A stretch of 64,000 nt of DNA from Allobosea sp. (lineage in GTDB: Bacteria > Pseudomonadota > Alphaproteobacteria > Rhizobiales > Beijerinckiaceae). The notes beneath the pieces are model-generated. The model made no database searches. It had not been told where the DNA came from and worked only from the letters and a program-made list of their open reading frames with translations. The position numbers were made by a program, and so were the translations under genes. Shown here one piece after another: positions 32,145-39,769 of the stretch (position 1 is the stretch's first letter; each line of letters starts with the position of its first letter). The stretch lies in NCBI RefSeq assembly GCF_030695125.1, contig NZ_JAUYTP010000012.1, forward strand, positions 1 through 64,000, given 5' to 3'.

Positions 32145-32840
32145 ATGAAGACACCGCTCGCCCTGAGGATCGAGGAGCGCCTCGAACACCTCGGCACCAA
32201 CGCCACCGCCGTTTCGCTGAAAATCAGCGATAACAAGGACTTGCTCCGCGACATCATCAATGGCCGGACCAAGAACCCGCGCGCGGACACGATCCGCAAG
32301 GTGGCCTCTGGCCTGGAGTGCTCGGTCGAGTGGTTGATGGATGGCGATGGCGATCCCGTGCCACCACTATTGGAGGGTCGGCCGATACCCAACAGCCGCC
32401 CTGCCGACGTTGACTATCCCTACCGGTCCAACCTCCTAAAGGACATCGAGGTCAGGGGTACCATTGCCGGGTCGATGGCCGGCGCGTTCCAGTTCGAGGG
32501 TGGCGTAGTGGATTACGTGGCGCGGCCGCCGGGGTTGGCGAATACCAAGGGTGTCTATGCCCTCTATGTCGAAGGCAATTCGATGGTCCCGGAGCACAAG
32601 CCGGGCGAGCTGCGCTTCGTCAGCGCCTTCAAACACCCCAATGTCGGCGACACCGTCGCTATCACGGCCCGCTATACGCCCGACGGCCCCTACGAATCCT
32701 TCATCAAGACACTGGTACGCCGCTCGTCATCGAAGATCCTCGTGGCGCAGCTCAATCCGGCGGCCCAGATCGAATTCGATGCGCAATATGTCGTCAGCAT
32801 TCACAAGGTGCTGACGATGAACGAACTGTTCGGGATATGA
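32145..32840 (+). CDS. Phage repressor, HTH plus S24/LexA-like autopeptidase
   Basis: A 231-aa CI/C2-type repressor. The N-terminal 70 residues form a DNA-binding helix-turn-helix (ALRIEERLEHLGTNATAVSL, then IINGRTKNPRADTIRKVA). The C-terminal S24 peptidase has the cleavage site Ala108-Gly109 (in RGTIAGSMAG), the nucleophile Ser146 (in VEGNSMVPEH) and the general base Lys188 (in ESFIKTL). RecA-stimulated self-cleavage would switch the prophage to the lytic state. The ATG at 32145 was chosen because it follows the -10 box by seven bases, and the longer upstream frame would cover the operators. Confidence 0.93.
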   Translation: MKTPLALRIEERLEHLGTNATAVSLKISDNKDLLRDIINGRTKNPRADTIRKVASGLECSVEWLMDGDGDPVPPLLEGRPIPNSRPADVDYPYRSNLLKDIEVRGTIAGSMAGAFQFEGGVVDYVARPPGLANTKGVYALYVEGNSMVPEHKPGELRFVSAFKHPNVGDTVAITARYTPDGPYESFIKTLVRRSSSKILVAQLNPAAQIEFDAQYVVSIHKVLTMNELFGI

Positions 32841-32850
32841 CGAGGTCATC

Positions 32851-33345
32851 ATGAAGCGCTGCTGGATTGTGTCATTTGCCTTCGGATTACTGGCAAGCGG
32901 CGCGCCGGTTCAATCTCAGACCCCGCCTTTACAGTCGGCCGTGGCGCTCAATGTCTGGACGGCAGCTGGCGCCCAGGGCGCCGGCGAACCTCTTGTCTCG
33001 CCGCACCAGATTGGCAAGGTCGTGCGAACCTGCAGCACGAACGCGACAAGCCGCTGCAGTGAAGAGCGATCGGATCTGCTGGCCGTCAGCAGGGCACTCG
33101 AGCTGTATCCTGACCGCATGTGGAAGATCGCCGATTGCCTGACGACGGGCTGCGACGGCGCCATGCCTGTCGCCCTCGGCAACGCCTGCGTGTGGTGGAC
33201 GGCGACCGTCGATCTCTTTCCCGCCAATACCACGGCTTATAGCAATGAGATGAAAACCTTTACCTGCGGTCGCTCGCGCTGGACGGCTGCCGAGCAGGGC
33301 GCGATCTACGCCTCGTGGAAAAAGGCTTTTCTGGCCGGGCCGTGA
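32851..33345 (+). CDS. Exported six-cysteine protein, lysogenic-conversion candidate
   Basis: A 164-aa protein ten bases downstream of the repressor on the same strand, so probably cotranscribed in the lysogen. A signal peptide covers residues 1-22 (ending in VQSQ). The mature part has six cysteines, which in the periplasm could form three disulfides, and an aromatic-rich ACVWWTATVDLFPANTTAYS. No family is recognised. It is preceded by CGAGGTCATC as a weak ribosome-binding site. Such genes often alter the envelope, give superinfection immunity, or change host fitness. Confidence 0.75.
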   Translation: MKRCWIVSFAFGLLASGAPVQSQTPPLQSAVALNVWTAAGAQGAGEPLVSPHQIGKVVRTCSTNATSRCSEERSDLLAVSRALELYPDRMWKIADCLTTGCDGAMPVALGNACVWWTATVDLFPANTTAYSNEMKTFTCGRSRWTAAEQGAIYASWKKAFLAGP

Positions 33346-33389
33346 AGCGGCGCGAATCACTGGGCCACGCAACGGCTCGGTTGGCATAT

Positions 33390-33440
33390 GCGGAAATATA
33401 CCCTTTAACCCTTGACAGGGTAAATTCACCCGCTTAGCGT
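33390..33440 (+). promoter_or_regulatory. Rightward early promoter with repressor operators
   Basis: Contains GCGGAAATATACCC (33390-33403), TTGACA as -35 (33412-33417), the operator GGGTAAATTCACCC (33418-33431) in the spacer, and TTAGCG as -10 (33434-33439). The layout and spacer sequence match the leftward promoter at 32065-32093. The repressor should therefore silence both the left and the right early operons. Confidence 0.75.
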
Positions 33441-33471
33441 TCCCCCATCGCAACCCGATGGAGGCGCCGCC

Positions 33472-34233
33472 ATGCGTCACGAACGCCCGATCCCCGGCAC
33501 GATCTGCCAGGCCGAGGACCTCAACACCGTTCTGCTGGAGAAACACGGCGAAGCGCTGGCCCGCAATCTCGCCGGCAAGCTGCTGCTGCATTTAGGGGTC
33601 GTCGAGAGCGATCCGATGTTGCTGATCCGCCTCGGCGGCGAGCGGCTGGAGGCGCCGCTCTCAGCGCTAATTCCCAGTCTTTCGGCTGCGGAGCTCGCGC
33701 GCTGTCTCTCCGAGCATCCGCGCGAGGCTTTCCAGACCCTCTACGTCTATCTCGATCTGCATTGGCAGTCGGTCCGGATGCGTCTTGATGTAAATCGAGC
33801 CGATGGAGCGGTCGCCTTCCCCGACGACGCCGCTCCACACAAGTTTCCGGATGCTGTCGTCCGCCATGGCGCTTCTCCCGTTGCCGATGCCAGCTTGCCC
33901 GGCCGCGCGACCGAGGTAAACCTCGTCGTCATCTCGCCCGTCGTCGCATTGCAGACGGCATTGCGGGGCGCCTATGCCGTCGAGGCGCGGGCCAAGATCG
34001 AGCCGGACGGCTTGGGCCAGGGCATCCGCGACGTCGTCATCGCCGACATGGTCGATGTGCTCGACCAGGGCCGCATCGATCGTGGCTATGCCGACATCTT
34101 CGACCTCTACCGCGCCGGCTATCACGCCGAGCTGGCCGCTTCGCTCGGCCCCCATGCCGCCAAGCTGCTCGCCGCCCGCGTCGCCGAGCGCGGCGAGGAC
34201 GCAACCGTCGCCGACGGCCTGGAGGTCGCGTGA
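33472..34233 (+). CDS. First gene of the right early operon, function unknown
   Basis: A 253-aa frame beginning MRHERPIPGTICQAEDLNTV, with GGAGG eight bases before the ATG, and ending by TGATG overlap with the next gene. Both ends are therefore well supported. The N-terminal 60 residues and the C-terminal 80 (YADIFDLYRAGYHAELAASL) look like real coding sequence. The middle part (about 33770-33900) is less convincing and overlaps an antisense candidate. I do not recognise a family. It is under direct control of the repressor operators. Confidence 0.65.
   Translation: MRHERPIPGTICQAEDLNTVLLEKHGEALARNLAGKLLLHLGVVESDPMLLIRLGGERLEAPLSALIPSLSAAELARCLSEHPREAFQTLYVYLDLHWQSVRMRLDVNRADGAVAFPDDAAPHKFPDAVVRHGASPVADASLPGRATEVNLVVISPVVALQTALRGAYAVEARAKIEPDGLGQGIRDVVIADMVDVLDQGRIDRGYADIFDLYRAGYHAELAASLGPHAAKLLAARVAERGEDATVADGLEVA
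33667..33868 (-). CDS. Antisense small-protein candidate inside the first right-operon gene
   Basis: A 66-aa frame starting MADDSIRKLVWSGVVGEGDR on the minus strand, with GGGAGA ahead of the ATG at usual spacing. Its composition is balanced and protein-like: a mixture of charged and hydrophobic residues and a final helix (ESLARMLGETARELRSRKTG). The overlapping plus-strand reading frame is weaker here. It could be an inserted gene, or a chance frame in GC-rich DNA. Confidence 0.35.
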
Positions 34234-34607
34234 TGGACGCGCTCTCCCTCACGGCCGTCGAGGCGCAGGCGCGCGCCGTCGCCATCCGCCGCCTGCAGGC
34301 CGTCGCCGACGACATGGCCTGGTTCGTCGAGAGGCTGCGCGGCGAACCCGTGCCGCCGGCGATCGCGCAGGGGCCGCTCGCCCTGTCGGCCCGGGCAGGC
34401 TGGATGCTGGCCCAGGTCGCGCTGATCCAGGCCGATGCGGGCGTGGTGTCGCCGAACATCGTCGATCGCATCTGCAATCGCGATGCCGGCCTCGACACGC
34501 CCGCGCTGCGCCGCCTGGCCCTCTCGACCCTCGAGGCCAGCCATCGCCGCCTGCGCGCGCTGCGCCCCAGCCCCTGCGAACCGCAGCTGCGCGAGGCCGC
34601 CCGATGA
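34233..34607 (+). CDS. Small right-operon protein, unknown
   Basis: A 124-aa helical protein (MDALSLTAVEAQARAVAIRR) whose ATG overlaps the previous stop (TGATG). It contains a segment AIAQGPLALSARAGWMLAQV between two predicted helical regions. No cysteine-rich or nucleotide-binding motif. No family recognised. Overlaps the next gene by four bases, so it is part of one translationally coupled series. Confidence 0.68.
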   Translation: MDALSLTAVEAQARAVAIRRLQAVADDMAWFVERLRGEPVPPAIAQGPLALSARAGWMLAQVALIQADAGVVSPNIVDRICNRDAGLDTPALRRLALSTLEASHRRLRALRPSPCEPQLREAAR

Positions 34608-34936
34608 TCCGATCTCAGGAAACTCTCGTGCCCCGTGACCAACCCGATAACCGCGGCTTGGGCGACGCGCTTGATCGTGCGGCCGATGATGGCCCGGCCG
34701 AGGCCGAGCTGCAGCGGCAGGCCGACGAGCGCAGGCGAGCCGCCAGGGAAGCAGGACGCGAACCGGGCCTGATAAAGGCGACGCGCGCGCTCTTCATCGA
34801 CGCGCTCTATCGTGCCAAGGCGCTCAACGGCGACGCCGCCTTCGACATCGACGATCTCGACGATCTCGATACGGTCGAGGGGATGGCCCAACGCCTGACC
34901 GAACGCCGGCATGCTCGCGCAGGGGTCGGCACATGA
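34604..34936 (+). CDS. Charged small right-operon protein, unknown
   Basis: A 110-aa protein starting MIRSQETLVPRDQPDNRGLG. The ATG was chosen for the four-base overlap with the preceding stop. Residues 35-60 are strongly charged and helical (EAELQRQADERRRAAREAGR), and a Asp-rich patch DIDDLDDLDTVEGM lies near the end. It has no recognisable family. It is followed by the HD hydrolase with a four-base overlap. Confidence 0.65.
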   Translation: MIRSQETLVPRDQPDNRGLGDALDRAADDGPAEAELQRQADERRRAAREAGREPGLIKATRALFIDALYRAKALNGDAAFDIDDLDDLDTVEGMAQRLTERRHARAGVGT

Positions 34937-35673
34937 AGCCCGCCACCACCGTCTCCGCGGCCGCCGCGCCCTGGCTGCCGCTCGCCTCCGGCCGGGCGCT
35001 CACGCTCGGCCGCGTCATCGAGCCCGGCACGCTCGACATCCGGCGCGACATCGCCATCCCGCTCGGCAACACCGGCCGCTTCGCCAACCAGTTGCCGAGC
35101 GGGATGCTCTATTCGGTGGCCCAGCATTGCTGCATCGGCGCCGATTTCCTCTGGGGCCAGACGCAGGACGATGCGCTGGCCATGGCCTTTCTGCTCCATG
35201 ACGGGCATGAGGGCCCGCTCGGCGACCAGACCTCGCCTTTCCTCGCGGCCCTGCAGCAGGCGCTCGACGAGACGCGGCTGGCGCTGGGCGACACCGCCGG
35301 CCCGCGCCTCTCGATCCAGCGCCTGCGCCGGCAGCTCGCCGAGCCGATCGACCGCTATCTGCATGCCGAGGCCGGCCTGCCCTGGCCGCTGCCGCCCGTG
35401 CTGCGTGACCGTGTCCATTATGTCGATCTGCAGCTGCTGCTGGCCGAGCGCGACCATCTGCTCGGCCCGCAGCCGCGCCCCTGGGACGAGAAGCTGCGGC
35501 CGATCAAGCCGCTCGCCCTGAAGCACCGCATCAAGGTCCTGCCACCCGCCAAGGCCGCCGAGGCCTGGGTGACGCGCTTCGAGACCTGGAGCAGCCGTAT
35601 CCACGCCGCCCGCGCGCGGGTCCGGTCCAACCCGGGCACGATCGCCGAGCTGGCGCGCGAGGCCGCCCGATGA
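34933..35673 (+). CDS. HD-domain phosphohydrolase (YfbR-like)
   Basis: A 246-aa member of the HD superfamily. The metal-binding motif is His65 (in YSVAQHCCI), the HD pair at 89-90 and Glu93 (in LLHDGHEGPLGD). This H...HD..E arrangement with a nearby GD occurs in YfbR-type 5'-deoxynucleotidases, which dephosphorylate dNMPs. In phages such enzymes alter nucleotide pools. Substrate cannot be read from the sequence. It is coupled to a small charged protein upstream and to a TSCPD-domain protein downstream. Confidence 0.78.
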   Translation: MKPATTVSAAAAPWLPLASGRALTLGRVIEPGTLDIRRDIAIPLGNTGRFANQLPSGMLYSVAQHCCIGADFLWGQTQDDALAMAFLLHDGHEGPLGDQTSPFLAALQQALDETRLALGDTAGPRLSIQRLRRQLAEPIDRYLHAEAGLPWPLPPVLRDRVHYVDLQLLLAERDHLLGPQPRPWDEKLRPIKPLALKHRIKVLPPAKAAEAWVTRFETWSSRIHAARARVRSNPGTIAELAREAAR

Positions 35674-36011
35674 CACCGCGCCGTCAACCCAGCCGCCGCA
35701 CCGCCCAGACCTTCACGCTCGCATACCAGCATATGCCGTTCACGCTGACGATCGGCCGCTTCGACACCGATCCGCAGGATGTCGGCGCCGGCGGCGGCAG
35801 CATTGCCGAGGTCTTCGTCTCCGGCCCGAAATCGGGCGAGCACATGCACGCCATCGTCCGCGACGCGGCCATCATGATTTCGCTCGCACTGCAGGCCGGC
35901 TGGCCGGTCTCGGCCCTTCAGGCCTCGGTCTCCCGCGACCAGGCCAAGCAACCCCAATCCATCATCGGCGCCGTGCTCGACGCGCTCGCAGAAGAGGACA
36001 AGGCCCCATGA
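35670..36011 (+). CDS. TSCPD-domain protein
   Basis: A 113-aa protein with the pattern of TSCPD domains, otherwise found at the C-terminus of class II ribonucleotide reductases: a beta strand pair, then GGGSIAEVFVSGPKSGE, and HAIVRDAAIMISLALQAGWP and a final helix AVLDAL. A role in nucleotide metabolism or redox fits the neighbouring HD hydrolase. Its ATG and stop overlap neighbours by four bases. The domain call is by pattern only. The four-Cys zinc motif of full reductases is not present. Confidence 0.65.
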   Translation: MTPRRQPSRRTAQTFTLAYQHMPFTLTIGRFDTDPQDVGAGGGSIAEVFVSGPKSGEHMHAIVRDAAIMISLALQAGWPVSALQASVSRDQAKQPQSIIGAVLDALAEEDKAP

Positions 36012-38203
36012 GCCAGCACCCCAACGAATACCAGCCGGAGCATCTGATCCCCGGCACCGCCGTCAACTGCCGCCCGGGCGACGAGGATGTCTCCGACCTA
36101 GTCGCGTCGATCGCCGCCCACGGGCTGCTGCAGCCGCTCGTCGGCCGGCTGATCGCGGATGAATGCGTCGAGATCATCGACGGCAACCGCCGCCTGAAGG
36201 CGATCCACCAGCTGACGGCCGAGGGCCGCTGGCAGGGCTTTGTCCCGGTCATGCTGCGCGGGGACGAGCCCGACGCCGACGCCTTCGAGATCTCGCTGGC
36301 CGCCAATGTGCTGCGCAAGCCCTTGCATCCGGTTGCGGAATACGAGGCCTTCGTCCAGCTCGCCGAGCGCGGCAAGACGAACGAGGAGATCGCGGCGCAT
36401 TTCGGGATCTCGCTGCGCCAGGTCGAGCAGCGCCAGGCCCTAGGCCGGCTGCACGAGGACGTCCGCAGGGCGTGGCTTGAGGGCCGCATCAATGGCGACT
36501 CCGCCCGCGCCTTCACGCTGGTCGCGCCGGCCGAGCAGGCGGCTTATCTCGCCAAGGCGACGCTGGCCTGGGAGCTGCGCTGGGACAATATCCGCCGCGC
36601 CTTCACCCGCGAATCCGTGCCGGGCACCGCGCCGATGGCGATCTTCGTCGGCGAGGAGGCCTATGTCGCAGCCGGCGGCGAACTCGTGGCCGATCTCTTC
36701 GTCGAGAAGCGCGACTTCGCCGATGCCGGCCTGCTGCATCGGCTCGCCGGCGACAAGCTGAAGGCTGAAGCCGAGCGCCTCGCAGCCAAGGAAGGCTGGG
36801 CCGAGGGCCTGACCGAGCAGGAAGCGGATGGCCATCACGGCTGGGACCGGCTGCCCAAGCCGGCCCTGCGCGACGAGGACAAGCCGGAGCGCATCCGCGA
36901 GATCGAAGCCCGCCTCGCCCAGATCCACGCCCGCCAGCTCGAGATCGAGCCGACGCTCGAAGAGGCATGGTCGAACTGCGAAGACGAGGATGACCTGCCG
37001 ATCGCAGCCCGCGCGCTGCAGGAGGAGAACGACCGGCTCGATCGCGAACTGGTGCAGCTCGAGCACGAGCGCGATGACTTCGACGAGGGCGCCGCCGCCT
37101 GGCTCTCCCTGCCGGCCGAGCAGCGCGCCAAGGCCGTCGTCATCGTCCGTATCAACCGCGAAGGCGGCCTCGACGTCATCCGCGGGCACCTCAATAACAA
37201 GCGCCCCCCGGCGCCGCCCAAGGCCACCGCGATGCAGGCGCCGAAGCCCCAGCCTGCCACCGCCGGCGAGACGGCAGAGGCGTCCGAACCGGTGCGGCTC
37301 TCGGCCAATCTCCTCGACGAGCTGGCGCAGACCGCAACCATGGCAGCCGCCGAGGTTCTCGCCACCGAGCCGCGTATCGCTATGGCAGCCTTCGTCGCCA
37401 GCGCCGTCGCCTATGGCGCGCCGGTTCGGATCAACATCAACGGCCGACACGCCGGGCCCGATCTGCCCTGGCCGCTGCGCAGTTGGGAGAGTCAGAAGCT
37501 CTCCTTCGGCGCCGCTTTTCGCACGGCGTTAGCATGGGATGAGGAGACCCTGAGCCGGCATGTCGCCACGGCCATCGCCCATGCGCTAGACTTCACCAGC
37601 AAGGCCAACAACGCGAATTCGATGGAGGCGCTGAGCCCGGTCGCAGTCTCGGACCTGCGCTTTGCCCTTCCGCTCGAGGCGCATCGTGCCGCCCTGGTCG
37701 AGTGCTTCGACGCAGCCGCCTATTTCACCGCGGCCCCGAAGACCGAGGCGCTGGCCGCGATCGCCGACTGCGGCGACGAGCCGGCCAAGCACGCCAAGCT
37801 CAAGAAGGGCGACCTGGTCGCCGTCGCCACCCGCCTCGCCACGGCCCATCGCTGGCTGCCGCCGCTGCTGCGCGGCGAGATCTTCGCGGCGATCGAGACG
37901 CCGGCCGAGCCAGAGACCGCATCTGCGGATCTCGCGGCCTCGGAAGCGCATCAGAGCGCGGCCGACGCCGCTCTCGCCATCTGGCGCGACGAGGACGGTC
38001 GCATTGACGAGGGCGACGATCCCGCCGGCTTCGACGCCGCCGCCTGGTTCGGCGCGCAGAAGGCTCCGGCGATCCGCGCCGCGCTGAAGGAGATGGAGCA
38101 GCCGGCCCCGGTCGGCTGGACCAAGGCCCAGCTCGTCGACCTCGCGGTGAAGACGGCCGCCGAGAAGGGCTGGCGCCCGGCCGATCTGGCGGAGGCCGCG
38201 TAA
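36008..38203 (+). CDS. Large ParB-like nuclease-domain protein
   Basis: A 731-aa protein. Residues about 15-110 are a ParB/Srx domain: IPGTAVNCRPGDEDVSDLVA, SIAAHGLLQPLVGRL and EIIDGNRRLKAIHQL, followed by an HTH (GKTNEEIAAHFGISLRQVEQ). A charged coiled-coil with Trp-Ser-Asn-rich boundary lies in 290-360. The C-terminal 350 residues are helical without clear homology. ParB-like phage proteins may bind CTP and spread on DNA, cut DNA, or regulate. Partition is doubtful as no ParA is present. Coupled to its neighbours by overlaps of four and one bases. Confidence 0.82.
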   Translation: MSQHPNEYQPEHLIPGTAVNCRPGDEDVSDLVASIAAHGLLQPLVGRLIADECVEIIDGNRRLKAIHQLTAEGRWQGFVPVMLRGDEPDADAFEISLAANVLRKPLHPVAEYEAFVQLAERGKTNEEIAAHFGISLRQVEQRQALGRLHEDVRRAWLEGRINGDSARAFTLVAPAEQAAYLAKATLAWELRWDNIRRAFTRESVPGTAPMAIFVGEEAYVAAGGELVADLFVEKRDFADAGLLHRLAGDKLKAEAERLAAKEGWAEGLTEQEADGHHGWDRLPKPALRDEDKPERIREIEARLAQIHARQLEIEPTLEEAWSNCEDEDDLPIAARALQEENDRLDRELVQLEHERDDFDEGAAAWLSLPAEQRAKAVVIVRINREGGLDVIRGHLNNKRPPAPPKATAMQAPKPQPATAGETAEASEPVRLSANLLDELAQTATMAAAEVLATEPRIAMAAFVASAVAYGAPVRININGRHAGPDLPWPLRSWESQKLSFGAAFRTALAWDEETLSRHVATAIAHALDFTSKANNANSMEALSPVAVSDLRFALPLEAHRAALVECFDAAAYFTAAPKTEALAAIADCGDEPAKHAKLKKGDLVAVATRLATAHRWLPPLLRGEIFAAIETPAEPETASADLAASEAHQSAADAALAIWRDEDGRIDEGDDPAGFDAAAWFGAQKAPAIRAALKEMEQPAPVGWTKAQLVDLAVKTAAEKGWRPADLAEAA

Positions 38204-39042
38204 TGGAAACGCTCCGCGCCATCGATATCGAAGGCTTCGCCGGTATCACCTTCACCACCCAGGTCGGCCCGGTGCCCCAGACGCAGTGGCTCGGCCTCGA
38301 CGTGCTGCGCATGGATGATCGCTACCAGCGGCCGTTGAGCCAGCGCGGCCGCCAGCAGATCCGCCGCATTGCCGAGCGCTTTCGCTGGTCCCGCTTCGCG
38401 CCCGTCATCGTCGCCCCGGTCGAGGGCGGGCTCTATGCGATCATCGACGGCCAGCACCGCTGCCATGCCGCCAGGCTGCGCGGCATCAAATCCGTGCCCT
38501 GCATGGTCGTCATCGTCGACGAGGCCGAGCAGGCCGAGGCCTTCACCGAGATCAACACGCGCCAGCTCGCTGTGCGCCCCGCCGTGCTGCACAAGGCCCG
38601 GGTCACGGCCGGCGACAAGGCGGCGCTGCGCATCCAGAAGATCTGCGACCGCGCCGGGGTCTCGATCGCCGACATGAAGGCGGCCTCCGAGATGGGCCGC
38701 GGCGAAACCCTGGCCGTCAACACGATCTACAAGCTCGCCGACCTCTACGGCGACGAGACGCTGACGGCCGCCCTCGAGGCGATCGTCAAGACCAGTGACG
38801 GCAATATCGGCATGGTCCGCGCCGGCATCATCACCGCCTACTGCGCAGTCTTCGAGTCCGATCCCGTTCTGCGCGATCATCCCGACCAGCTCGACGTCCT
38901 CGACGAGTTCGATCTGCCCGCAGCCTTCGAGCGGATGCAGGCCACGCCCGTCCAGAAGGGTGCGCTGCGCTGGCGCGTGCTGGCGACGGAGATCGAGACC
39001 TATCTGCGCCGTACCCTCAGGCTGCCAAAGGTGTCCGCATGA
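38203..39042 (+). CDS. Second ParB/DGQHR-like protein
   Basis: A 279-aa protein overlapping the larger ParB-like gene by one base. The ParB/Srx-like core includes YQRPLSQRGRQQIRRIAERF, followed by LYAIIDGQHRCHAARLRGI with DGQHR at residues 82-86, and then INTRQLAVRPAVLHKAR. DGQHR is the signature of a ParB-like subfamily found in phages and DNA modification islands, where it probably binds nucleotide. Its C-terminal half is helical. Its function may be tied to its neighbour, the 731-aa protein. Confidence 0.78.
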   Translation: METLRAIDIEGFAGITFTTQVGPVPQTQWLGLDVLRMDDRYQRPLSQRGRQQIRRIAERFRWSRFAPVIVAPVEGGLYAIIDGQHRCHAARLRGIKSVPCMVVIVDEAEQAEAFTEINTRQLAVRPAVLHKARVTAGDKAALRIQKICDRAGVSIADMKAASEMGRGETLAVNTIYKLADLYGDETLTAALEAIVKTSDGNIGMVRAGIITAYCAVFESDPVLRDHPDQLDVLDEFDLPAAFERMQATPVQKGALRWRVLATEIETYLRRTLRLPKVSA

Positions 39043-39551
39043 CCCGCCGGAACGACGACTGGGCCGGATCGTCCGAATACCACCGCGAAATCCGCCGCAC
39101 CCGCCTGATCCAGTTCGGCGCCGGTGTCATCGCCATCTGCTGCTTTGCGCTGGTTTTCGCTGTCGTCGCCAGGGCCGAGGCGGTGGACGGCAACCGGATC
39201 GTCGTGATCGACGGCGACACGGTCGCCCTGCCCGGCAACCCGGCCGAGCGGATCCGCATCTACAACATCGACGCGCCCGAAACGCGCAACGCCCATTGCG
39301 AAGCCGAACTCACGGCCGGCCTGAAGGCGAAGGAACGCCTCGCCCAGCTGCTGCGCGGCGGCCCGGTCACGGTCGATCGCTGCGAGCCTTCGGGCCGCTG
39401 CACGGACCCCTACGGCCGCACCCTCGCCCGCCTCTCGGCCGGCGGCCGCGATCTCGGCGGCGTCCTCGTCTCGGAAGGCCGCGCTCTGCCCTGGTCCACC
39501 GGAGCCGCCGCCCGCGCCGCCCGGACAGCCTACTGGTGCGGAGCGCAGTGA
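39039..39551 (+). CDS. Membrane-anchored thermonuclease-family nuclease (SNase)
   Basis: A 170-aa protein with one membrane segment at residues 23-44 (GAGVIAICCFALVFAVVARA), then the SNase fold: VIDGDTVALPG (Asp residues at 58-60), RIRIYNIDAPETRNAHCEAE and GRTLARLSAGGRDLG near the C-terminus. These hold the calcium-binding Asp and catalytic Arg/Glu set of staphylococcal nuclease. With an N-terminal anchor, the nuclease would face the periplasm, where it could degrade incoming DNA. This suggests a superinfection-exclusion or nutrient role. Coupled to the ParB-like gene by a four-base overlap. Confidence 0.85.
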   Translation: MTRRNDDWAGSSEYHREIRRTRLIQFGAGVIAICCFALVFAVVARAEAVDGNRIVVIDGDTVALPGNPAERIRIYNIDAPETRNAHCEAELTAGLKAKERLAQLLRGGPVTVDRCEPSGRCTDPYGRTLARLSAGGRDLGGVLVSEGRALPWSTGAAARAARTAYWCGAQ

Positions 39552-39757
39552 TGGCCAGGAGAAAGGCACAGGCCGAGCAGCGCGAGCCGAACCGCGAGGA
39601 GTATCGCCAGTGGTGGCAGCAATCGATCGCTCGGAACAAACGGCTTGAGACAGAACTGGCGCTGGCAAAGGTCACGATCGAGGCCCTCGCCTACACGCTG
39701 GCCTATCGCGATCGCCACCCCAACGACATTCACCACGACAACGACATCCCCTTCTGA
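39551..39757 (+). CDS. Small charged phage protein, unknown
   Basis: A 68-aa protein (MARRKAQAEQREPNREEYRQ) with a TGATG overlap with the SNase stop. It is a single long charged helix followed by DRHPNDIHHDNDIPF. The Asp/His-rich end could bind metal. No family recognised. It is 12 bp from the Gp37/Gp68-like gene and read from the same transcript. Confidence 0.6.
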   Translation: MARRKAQAEQREPNREEYRQWWQQSIARNKRLETELALAKVTIEALAYTLAYRDRHPNDIHHDNDIPF

Positions 39758-39769
39758 TGGAGCGAGATC

